Source: a candidate division BRC1 bacterium HGW-BRC1-1 (GTDB lineage Bacteria; Sumerlaeota; Sumerlaeia; Sumerlaeales; Sumerlaeaceae). Taken from it: a stretch of DNA of 64,000 bases. Positions 52,445-60,400 of this stretch are shown here, piece after piece. The stretch is taken from the NCBI GenBank assembly GCA_002842095.1, contig PHCB01000007.1, forward strand, positions 1 to 64,000, in the 5' to 3' direction. The position numbers and the translations under genes are program-made. The notes beneath the pieces are model-generated. The model was not told the origin of the DNA and did not search any database. It saw nothing but the letters and a program-made list of their open reading frames with translations. Positions within the stretch are counted from its first letter, which is position 1; the number at the start of each line of letters is the position of its first letter.

Positions 52445-53290
52445 TCAGTCTGGGTGCAGCTCGATGCCCTTCATGGCGGCCTGATCGCGGGCCTGATCGG
52501 TGATGATGGCGTCGCGGGCGTGATTGAGTACTTTGCCGCCGTGGGACGCAACGCGCCAGACGTCTTCGGCGGTCACGAACTCGCGCTTCTGCGTGGGACG
52601 GGTGCGGGCCAGGCGGGCCGGGGTTTCGTTGACCACTGGTGTGAAGTGAGCCTGTACGATGCGGGCAAGCGACGCGGTGTCGATAAATTGAATGCCGATC
52701 TGCTGCAACTTGCGCAAATGATCCTCGGCGGTGCGAAGGACCGGCGGGGGAGCGGCGGCAAGTTGGTCCGCGAGGTCGCGACTCAAGGCGGCGATGTCAG
52801 TGCCAACAAAAATAGGTTTGTCTGCGGCGAGGCATGAAGCGACCAGTCGCGTCGGGGCGGAATCGGCAATGCCCAGGGCGATCTTTGCGGTGGTGTTGGT
52901 GCTGAAATGGGGCGCAATGACAGCTGTGAAATGAGCGCACAGGGCCGCGAAATCCACCTCGTTTTCAGGTGATATCAGCCGCGTGCCCGCTGGCAATAAT
53001 TTCAAGGTGGCAGCCGGGTCATGAAATTGCGCGTAAGTGTGGCTAAGCAGAAGCGCGAAGGACCGGCCTGCCGCAGCGAGGTTGGATAACTCTTTCATGA
53101 AATCAGCCGACGGAGGTTGAGAACCGGTAAAGAGAATCGCCGTTTCCGAAACTGGGATCGGTGGCTGGGTCGGTGCGGTTGCCGCGTTGGGAGTGTTGCT
53201 TGGAGGAGAAACCGCGGCAGAGTTTTCGAGGGCTTGCAACGCGGCTATAACCTCGGCGCGCACACGGTCGCGCAGATTTTCCATGTCCAT
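52445..53290 (-). CDS. Flavoprotein-like protein with putative microcompartment encapsulation peptide
   Basis: 281 aa. The first 20 residues (ENLRDRVRAEVIAALQAL) form an amphipathic helix. A Pro/Ala/Ser/Thr-rich linker (about 25-50) follows, the pattern of N-terminal encapsulation peptides on BMC cargo. The core (about 55-230) has flavoprotein-like strands and loops (ILFTGSQPPSADFMKEL, AVIAPHFSTNTTAKIALGIADSAP, ADKPIFVGTDI). The C-terminal EDVWRVASHGGKVLNHARDAIITDQARDQA resembles ends of BMC-linked proteins. The BMC-H gene lies 107 bp upstream. The family call is tentative and the ligand unknown. The ATG at 53284 is an alternative start. Confidence 0.6.
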   Translation of the reverse strand: MDMENLRDRVRAEVIAALQALENSAAVSPPSNTPNAATAPTQPPIPVSETAILFTGSQPPSADFMKELSNLAAAGRSFALLLSHTYAQFHDPAATLKLLPAGTRLISPENEVDFAALCAHFTAVIAPHFSTNTTAKIALGIADSAPTRLVASCLAADKPIFVGTDIAALSRDLADQLAAAPPPVLRTAEDHLRKLQQIGIQFIDTASLARIVQAHFTPVVNETPARLARTRPTQKREFVTAEDVWRVASHGGKVLNHARDAIITDQARDQAAMKGIELHPD

Positions 53291-53397
53291 TGCGGCGCTA
53301 TGGTGGGGGGGTGTGGTCACGTTTGAGCAAAGCACCGAACCCACGCTTTGTGGGCGCGGGTCCGGCGTCTTTCACAAATCTTCGTGATGAGTTTTCG

Positions 53398-53685
53398 TCA
53401 GCCCTGCGGAAGGATTTTTTCGAGATCGTTGTGGGGGCGGGCGATGACATGCACGCTGATGAGTTCTCCCACACGGCGTGCTGCCGCAGCTCCGGCGTCG
53501 GTGGCTGCTTTCACAGCGCCCACGTCACCGCGCACCATCACGGTTACCAGGCCGCCGCCCACGTGTTCCTTGCCGAGCAGTCGCACGTTGGCTGCTTTCA
53601 CCATGGCGTCAGCCGCCTCGATGGATCCCACCAAGCCACGGGTCTCAATCAGGCCCAGCGCGTTTCCGTAAATTTCGTCCGCCAT
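53398..53685 (-). CDS. Bacterial microcompartment shell protein (BMC-H, PduA/EutM type)
   Basis: Small hexameric shell protein, 95 aa. Nearly all of it matches the canonical fold: [56 protein letters not shown], and the ending [16 protein letters not shown]. At the pore position HVGGGLV replaces the PduA-type KIGSGLV, so the pore lining is Gly-Gly-Gly. An AGAGGA site precedes the ATG. It is the only shell gene in the window: a complete compartment needs pentamers (BMC-P) and cargo enzymes that must lie elsewhere. Confidence 0.95.
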   Translation of the reverse strand: MADEIYGNALGLIETRGLVGSIEAADAMVKAANVRLLGKEHVGGGLVTVMVRGDVGAVKAATDAGAAAARRVGELISVHVIARPHNDLEKILPQG

Positions 53686-53735
53686 CGGTAATTCCTCTCG
53701 CTCGTGTTAAATGACAATTTTGAATGAACCGTCCA

Positions 53736-53764
53736 AAAGTATGGTGCTTGTCGGGCGGTGTCAA
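53736..53764 (-). promoter_or_regulatory. Candidate sigma-70 promoter of the BMC-H operon
   Basis: On the minus strand, a perfect TTGACA (53764-53759) is separated by 17 bp from TACTTT (53741-53736), about 50 bp before the BMC-H ATG. Spacing and -35 are ideal, the -10 moderate. Confidence 0.5.
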
Positions 53765-53892
53765 GGTCAACGCTTTAGAATGGGGCGGGTGTTTCATGTG
53801 GACACAACCCGTCGTTGCGCGCAGAGATTGTAACTTTTGTGCACAGAGAAAAATGACCGTGAGCGGTGAAGGGTCGGCAGGGTAGTCAGGCA

Positions 53893-54915
53893 ATGATCGA
53901 CAGTGTGATACAGAGATTGATGGCAGGCGAGACGCTGGACGCCACCGAGATTGAGGCGGTGGCAGACCGCATGATGGCCGGCGAGGCGACGCCTGTGCAG
54001 ATGGCCGCGTTCCTGACGGTGCTGCGCATGCGCGGCGAGCGTATTTCGGATGTGGTTGCCTTTGCCCGGGTGCTGCGCGAGCGGGCCCGGCCGTTCAAAC
54101 GTCCGGCGGGGGTGGTGATAGACACCTGCGGCACTGGCGGCGATCACCTTGGCACGTTCAACATTTCCACCGCGGCCGCAATGGTTACAGCCGGAGCCGG
54201 GGTGCGCGTGGCGAAGCACGGCAACCGCAGCTCGACCAGCAAATGCGGCAGCGCCGACGTGTTGCAAGAACTGGGCGTGTGGCTGGATGCGACACCCGAG
54301 GTGATGGAACGCTCGCTGGAGGAGGCGAACATCTGCTTCCTGTTTGCCCAGCATTACCACCAGAGCATGCGCCACGTTGCACCGGTGCGCCGCGAGTTGC
54401 CCTTCCGCACGGTTTTCAATCTCGTCGGCCCGTTGTCCAACCCAGCGCGCACGATGCACCAGTTGATCGGCGTGTTCGACAAGGACCTCGTGGAGGTTTA
54501 CGCCAGCGCGCTGGCAGAGTTGGGGTGCGAAATGGGAATGGTGGTGCATGGGGAGGATGGGCTGGACGAAATCTCCATCACCTCGCCCACAACTTTCGCC
54601 GAGGTGCGGGGCGGGCAGTTGAAAATGGGCCGCCTGTCGCCGGAAGATTTTGGCATGAAGCGGGGCACCATGGACGAACTGCGCGGGGGCGACGCGGCGT
54701 TAAACGCACAGATCATCTTGCGCGTGCTGGAAGGCGAGGCCGGACCCCGAGGCGACATCGTTCTGCTCAACGCGGGGGCCGCATTGTATGTGGCCGGAGC
54801 CGCGGCGGATTTAGCTGCGGGTGTGGAAAAGGCGCGGCAATCCATCGCGTCCGGAGCGGCGCTGAAGGCGCTCAACCATCTGCGCGACATTACCAATCAA
54901 TCGGGAGGCGCCTGA
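53893..54915 (+). CDS. trpD: Anthranilate phosphoribosyltransferase
   Basis: Transfers phosphoribosyl from PRPP to anthranilate in tryptophan synthesis. 340 aa. Family features: VIDTCGTGGDHLGTFNISTAAAMVTAGAGVRVAKHGNRSSTSKCGSAD with the PRPP loop, FLFAQHYHQSMRHVAPVRRELPFRTVFNLVGPLSNP, and GEDGLDEISI. Start: ATG 53893, as an upstream GTG (53866) lacks family support. The gap to trpC is 5 bp. Confidence 0.96.
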   Translation: MIDSVIQRLMAGETLDATEIEAVADRMMAGEATPVQMAAFLTVLRMRGERISDVVAFARVLRERARPFKRPAGVVIDTCGTGGDHLGTFNISTAAAMVTAGAGVRVAKHGNRSSTSKCGSADVLQELGVWLDATPEVMERSLEEANICFLFAQHYHQSMRHVAPVRRELPFRTVFNLVGPLSNPARTMHQLIGVFDKDLVEVYASALAELGCEMGMVVHGEDGLDEISITSPTTFAEVRGGQLKMGRLSPEDFGMKRGTMDELRGGDAALNAQIILRVLEGEAGPRGDIVLLNAGAALYVAGAAADLAAGVEKARQSIASGAALKALNHLRDITNQSGGA

Positions 54916-54920
54916 AACCG

Positions 54921-55739
54921 ATGGTCGTGGCTGACATCCTGCAACAGATCGTTGCGTATAAATATGAGTTCATCGCGGCATCCAAGCGAAAGAGGTCTGC
55001 ATCGGACTTGAAGGCGCGCTTGGCAGATATGCCCCTGCCCGCAGATTTTGCTGCGGCCTTAAAGCGCCCGGCTGATGGTGAACTCCGCGTGATAGCCGAG
55101 GTAAAAAAGGCTTCACCTTCGAAGGGTGTCATCCGCGAGAATTTTGATCCGCTGGCTATCGCTGAAGATTACGCAGAGCACGGGGCGGCGGCCGTGAGCG
55201 TGCTCACCGACGAGCAATATTTTCAGGGCCATCTCGATTATCTGCGACAAATCCACACGGCGCTGCCCGCGCTTCCCTTGCTCCGCAAAGATTTCGTGGT
55301 GGATGAGTACCAGATTTATGAAGCGCGCGAGGCAGGTGCTTCGGCGATTCTGCTCATCTGCTCGATCCTTGATGGGGCTCAGTTGAAAGGTTTTCGTGAG
55401 ATTGCAAATGGCTTGGGGATGGATGCGCTGACGGAAGTTCATGAAGAATCCGAGGCTGAGATTGCCGTGGATTCAGGCGCGAAAATCCTCGGCGTGAACA
55501 ACCGCGATCTGCGCACGTTTGCGGTGGACTTGAACCAGACCGAGCGCGTGATGCGTTCGTTGGGTTCTGCACGTTCGGCACTGACGTTTGTCTCGGAGAG
55601 CGGAATTTCCACCCCGGCCGACGTCGCTGCCGTGCGCCGCATTGGAGCCGACGCGATCCTTGTGGGCGAGAGTTTCATGCGCTGCGAAAGTCCGGGCGAG
55701 GCTCTGTCTGCGCTGATGGCAATCCATGACGACAAATAA
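54921..55739 (+). CDS. trpC: Indole-3-glycerol phosphate synthase
   Basis: Fourth tryptophan step: ring closure of CdRP to indole-glycerol phosphate. 272 aa TIM barrel. ATG 54921 follows GGGAGG. Key motifs: VIAEVKKASPSKGVIRENFDP with catalytic Lys, AAVSVLTDEQYFQGHLDYL, LLRKDFVVDEYQIYEAREAGASAILLI, DALTEVHEESE, ILGVNNRDLRTFAVDL and FVSESGI. It overlaps hisH by 14 nt if that gene starts at 55726. No trpF follows. Confidence 0.96.
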   Translation: MVVADILQQIVAYKYEFIAASKRKRSASDLKARLADMPLPADFAAALKRPADGELRVIAEVKKASPSKGVIRENFDPLAIAEDYAEHGAAAVSVLTDEQYFQGHLDYLRQIHTALPALPLLRKDFVVDEYQIYEAREAGASAILLICSILDGAQLKGFREIANGLGMDALTEVHEESEAEIAVDSGAKILGVNNRDLRTFAVDLNQTERVMRSLGSARSALTFVSESGISTPADVAAVRRIGADAILVGESFMRCESPGEALSALMAIHDDK

Positions 55740-56403
55740 TAGCGAGCCCGGCCCCGTAATTCCGAGCATGATTTCAATTGTGGATTATGGTATGGGTAAC
55801 TTGCGCAGCGTGGAAAAGGCGCTGGAAAAACTTGGCTGCGCCACGCAGTTCGTGACGACGCCCGAAGCCATCGACGCGGCTGACAGTGTGATTCTGCCTG
55901 GAGTTGGCGCATTCGGCGATGCCATGGCCGAGTTGCGGCGGCATGGTTTGGTGGAGCCCCTTTGTCGCTACGCCACAGGCGGCAAGCCCATGCTGGGCAT
56001 CTGTCTCGGGATGCAGGTTTTTTTTGAATCGAGCGATGAAGCGCCCGGTGTTGCCGGGCTGGGAGTCATGCCCGGCACGGTGCGACGCATGACGCCCCAC
56101 GAGGGATTGAAGATTCCGCACATGGGCTGGAGCGGTTTGTCCGTCAAACCGGGATCTCGGCTTCTGGAATCGGTGGAGGATGGGACCCACGTCTATTTCG
56201 TCCACTCGTATCACGTTTGCCCGTCTGACGAAAACGTGATTGCCGCTGACTGTCAGCATGGTTGCCGGGTGGTGGCAGCCGTGGAGCGCGGTGCATTGTG
56301 GGGCACGCAATTCCACCCCGAAAAAAGTCAGGCAGCGGGTCTGGCCATACTGGGAAATTTCGCCCGGGCGGCCGGTGCCGTGAGTACTCTCACTTTTCCA
56401 TAA
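55726..56403 (+). CDS. hisH: Imidazole glycerol phosphate synthase, glutamine amidotransferase subunit
   Basis: Supplies ammonia from Gln to HisF in histidine synthesis. 225 aa from ATG 55726; an internal ATG (55768, MISIVDYGMGNLRSVEKAL) gives the canonical family start and may be correct. Catalytic triad: Cys93 in LGICLGMQVFFESSDE, plus His and Glu in WGTQFHPEKSQ. Also VILPGVGAFGDAM. HisF is not in the window. Its 3' end overlaps the facing TPR gene by 14 nt. Confidence 0.93.
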   Translation: MTTNNSEPGPVIPSMISIVDYGMGNLRSVEKALEKLGCATQFVTTPEAIDAADSVILPGVGAFGDAMAELRRHGLVEPLCRYATGGKPMLGICLGMQVFFESSDEAPGVAGLGVMPGTVRRMTPHEGLKIPHMGWSGLSVKPGSRLLESVEDGTHVYFVHSYHVCPSDENVIAADCQHGCRVVAAVERGALWGTQFHPEKSQAAGLAILGNFARAAGAVSTLTFP

Positions 56404-57427
56404 CGCGTTTGCGCAGAGATGGGTCCAGGGTCAGGGCGCGCTGAAGCGCATCATTGTGGCGGGCGGTCTGGCCCAGACGCAGGAGGGCTTGTGCGAGACT
56501 CCATTGCACTGATGCGCTGTTTGGCTCCAGTTTGGCCGCCTCACCTAAAGCTTTGGAAGCCTCTTCGTTTTGGTCCGTTGCCAGAAGGGCCTCCCCAAGC
56601 CGGTGCATGTAGTTGCCGTCTTCCGCGCCACCGGTGGCTTCTCCCTCTTTCAGGATCTTTACGGCATCTGCCGGTCGCTCTGCGGTAGTCAGCATTTCCG
56701 CGAGAATTTTGCGTCCCGTGGAGTTGTCAGGATTGGCATTCAACGATGCTTCCATTTCCCGAATGGCGGTATCGTTTTCGCCCTTCGAGCGAGCGAGCCC
56801 TGACCGCAGTTCATGGATAACAGCCACATCACCCCCGGTGGTTTCGTAGCGCGAAATGGCATTTTGTGCCTCAATAAGTCTGCCGGCGCGAAGCCGAATT
56901 TGTGCCAGCACTTTCCAGGTCGTGGCGTCGGATGGATCGCGAATGATGAGCGTGCTGGCGTAGGAATCGGCGTTGTTAATGTCGTCGGCGGCCAAAAAAG
57001 CCAGGGCGCTTGTGCGCACGGCTTTGCGTTCTTCGCCGCCCGCCTCATAAAGGCTCGATAGTCGCTCATAGTGCGGACGCATGTCGGATCCGTACGGGTC
57101 GCCCGGGTACATGGCGAAGGCGCGGGTGTAGAGTTCAGTGGCGGCGGCGTAGTCGGGATCACTGGTTGGGAGAAGCTTGCGGTCGGCGGCTTTGTTAAGT
57201 TCCTCCGATTTTTTCAGAGCGAAGGTCGCACGTTTTTCTGCCTCGCGAAACAACACCTGAGACCGCGAATACCGCCCGGCCTTCACATAGGTGATGTGGT
57301 CGATTATGCGCACAGCGTTGGCGTTCAACGCCCACAGGGCCAACCCCGCCACCGACAGCAGCAACAGCCACAGAATGAAAACCTGGCGTAATTCGCGGCG
57401 CGACGCTTTAAACAAAACAGGTGTCAT
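56390..57427 (-). CDS. Membrane-anchored TPR-repeat protein
   Basis: 345 aa. N-terminal TM helix (about residues 15-36, FILWLLLLSVAGLALWALNA). The rest is helical with TPR units (YAAATELYTRAFAMYPGDP, HYERLSSLYEAGGEERKAV, DAVKILKEGEATGG, ASKALGEAAKLEPNSASVQWSLAQALLRLG and a final copy). A binding scaffold with no enzymatic motif. Its ATG overlaps the stop of the large C25 peptidase gene by 4 nt (ATGA), so translation is coupled and the two probably work together at the envelope, perhaps in export or surface display (inference). Confidence 0.8.
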   Translation of the reverse strand: MTPVLFKASRRELRQVFILWLLLLSVAGLALWALNANAVRIIDHITYVKAGRYSRSQVLFREAEKRATFALKKSEELNKAADRKLLPTSDPDYAAATELYTRAFAMYPGDPYGSDMRPHYERLSSLYEAGGEERKAVRTSALAFLAADDINNADSYASTLIIRDPSDATTWKVLAQIRLRAGRLIEAQNAISRYETTGGDVAVIHELRSGLARSKGENDTAIREMEASLNANPDNSTGRKILAEMLTTAERPADAVKILKEGEATGGAEDGNYMHRLGEALLATDQNEEASKALGEAAKLEPNSASVQWSLAQALLRLGQTARHNDALQRALTLDPSLRKRVMEK

Positions 57428-60400
57428 TTTATCGTCAGTTCCACTTTAGAGATAACCGGCATTACGGCATTGCCCGGTGCCGGTATGGCGACCAACTTCC
57501 ATTGCAGAAGGTCATCGAGAGGTTCGGTTTCAGCTTCGTTGGGTTGCAAGGCCGACCACGCAGACCACTCGATGTCATGGTCACCCTGCCACTTCCCTGT
57601 CCTCCACGCAACCAGCACCTTCGTTTCCGACGGGAAATCTCCGACGGCTGATAAGAGGGCGGTCCTTCCGTGATCGCGTTCAGGCACCTCCCACAGCGGC
57701 GATTCGATCACGCCCGCTGCAAGGCGGTACTGGAACGCTGCCAGCCTCACGCCCACCGTGGGCGGTTGGCGCAGCGCCACGGCAACGCTGGTCGTGGCCC
57801 AGGTATCCGTCGCCAGGGGAATGAATTGGTCCGACTCGACATTCACGCCGGCGGGCACATCCACACGCCTGAAAGCTGAGGCGGAAGTGTCCTCGTCGGA
57901 AATCTCCGCACCCACGGCCACATCCATGGCGCCGATGCGGCCACCCTGATAGTTGGGTGAGAACTGTGTGACGCCCAGAAGGGTCAGCGGGATGTCGGCC
58001 TCATGCCCGACAGGCAGCGGCAGTTGCAGAAGTATGGGCGTGGTGCGTTCTTCCCGCTGAGCTGCGAGAAGATACGGGAGGATGGTCCAGCGCTGGTCTT
58101 TGGTCGGTTCCTCCGCCGGTTCCGGCGCGAGGGGATAATCCACAACCCAATCCGGGTCGAAAGGCATGTACCCGGCCACGTGGCTGAAACGGTCGTCGGG
58201 ACGCAGAACTCCACCGGGCAACATCTGCATGTTGGTGACGGTGCATTCGCCCAGAATGGTGGTGAAATCGTAGCGGTTTCCAACGCGAGGCACCTTGTCC
58301 AAAGCCCGCACAACCTGAAGCGCGGTTTGGGTGGTGTTGTCGCCACCGTCGAGTTCTTCCAACTCGCGGGATGCATTGATGTTCGCGAATGCCACGGGCA
58401 TGCGTGCATGCAGGGCCAGTGTGGTGTTGAAGTCAGCGGGTGTGTTGGGTTCCATCAGCGGGAATTTGTGGCGAACCTTGCGGGATTCTCCATCCAGCGG
58501 GTTCTGGAAACCGGTCTCCAGTTCAACGGGGCCGTCAGCAAATGATCCCGATGACATGGCCGACACATGCAGGGTTGCGCTGGTGCCTTCACGTCCCACA
58601 AGGGGCGTCACGTTGAAGGAGGAGATGGTGTAATTCGTGATTGCATTGAGGTCAAACGGCGGCACCGCGATGGCATTGTTTTCGGTGCTCGTTTCGCGGA
58701 CGCTTCCGGTGCGATTGATGGTCAGCCACAAGTTGGGCTGGCCTCCGGCTGTGCGCGCATTTTCCCAACGGAAGGTGACGGGCACGGTTTCGTCGGGCGC
58801 GATGCTTGCGATGATGGTCTGATTGGTGTCGTTGATCGTTTGCATCTCTTTGCCGGTTTTTGGATCATCACCGAGCAGTTGCAACGCAACGCTTCGCGCC
58901 TCCACGCGGCCCGCATTGTGCAGTTGGGCGTGGATGTATACCGTGCTCTGGGCCGTGAGGCGACCCTGGGATCCTGTCACACGCACGGAATCAGGCTGAA
59001 ACATGAGGTCAGGGCCAGCCAGAACGTTGAGCACCACCGTGTGCGAAGTGCCGACGTTCGCCGCCCGTTGGCTGGGCGAGGTGTCTTCGTCGCGGGGGCG
59101 GATGAACAGTTCAAAATCATGGCGACCCTCGGCCAGAGGCGCACGAAGCGCCAGCGTGCCATCCCGCCATCCGAGGGGGGGAATTCCGGAGACGGTTCCC
59201 TCCTCGGTCAGCATGGAGCCCTTCTCCCAAAGCGACGTGCGCAGGTTGTTCAGGGTGCCGGTGGTGGTGTTGAACAGTCGGAAGTTTATGGTGGGTGTAT
59301 CGGCGGATGAGACCACTTCCGGTGTCCATCGCATGGCGCTGGGCGGCAGTTGCACGGGGGGAGTGGTAAGGGAATCGGCCAGTATGACCGGGGCAAGCGT
59401 GGTGGTTGTGCGGAGGGAGTTGTCGCCCGATGCGGCTCTCACCCACAAGTCGTCACCCATTGTCGAGTTCCATGGGAATTCAGCGTTCAGAGATTCCAAC
59501 GGAGCCAGATCGGCATGGGTGTCGAAGAGCACGCGGGGCGAGGTGGTGGACTCGACATCGGCCGGCGCCTTGGCCGTGATGCGAATGTTGTTCATGGCCA
59601 CATTCGTCGGATTGAACACCTTGATCGTTACGGTGGTGTAGTCGTCCGGGTCTTCGCCATTCAGCATCATGGGCGTCGTGGTGGCCGTGTCGATGGCGGG
59701 CAAAGGTACGGCGGCACTCAGACGCGAGGCAACCAGCAGCGGAGGCGTCCGGTCCAGCGACCGCACCACCGCGGCATATTCGCCCACAGGCAGATGAACT
59801 GCGACGTGGGTGAAGAGTTTGCCCTCTTCGAAAAGGACTTGCTGACTTGTCAGATCGTCACCGGATTCCAGCGAGCGAATTGCCAGAACAGCCGTGAAAG
59901 TTTCTGACGAACCTGTATCCAACGAAGCGGTGGTGGTGATGGATTTGTTTGCCGGAACGCTGGTCGGTTCAATGGACAACCCGCCATGGATTGGCGGAAT
60001 GATGAGCCGCGTACCGGGGTCGCCCACGAGGACGAATTGCTCGGGCAGGCTTGTCGACATGGTTTCGGCGAGATAGAAATTCTTGGCGTGGACGGTTATG
60101 TCACCCTGCACACGCACATTGCGCCGATAGATGGCGTCCATCATGTGGCTGACAAGTGTCTGATGCTCGAAGGGGCTGGCCCCGGCAACGGGGGCAAAGA
60201 TCCCGATGGCGCCGCCGTTGGGGTTTTTCAGGAATAGCTCACCCATGGAAACGGTGACGGGAGGCACGGGGTAATCCAGCCAGGCGTTGTCGCAACTGGC
60301 GCAAGTGAGTAGCGGAAGCCGCAGCGAGTTCTGGAGATGGGGGAGTTCCACAGCCACGTGGAACAGCCGTTCGTGGGTCCAGAGGTTCGGCCCCCCGTGA

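Noticed and set aside
54243-54920. N-terminal extension of trpC over trpD
   Set aside because: The frame is open through trpD but the protein homology begins at ATG 54921 with a ribosome site.
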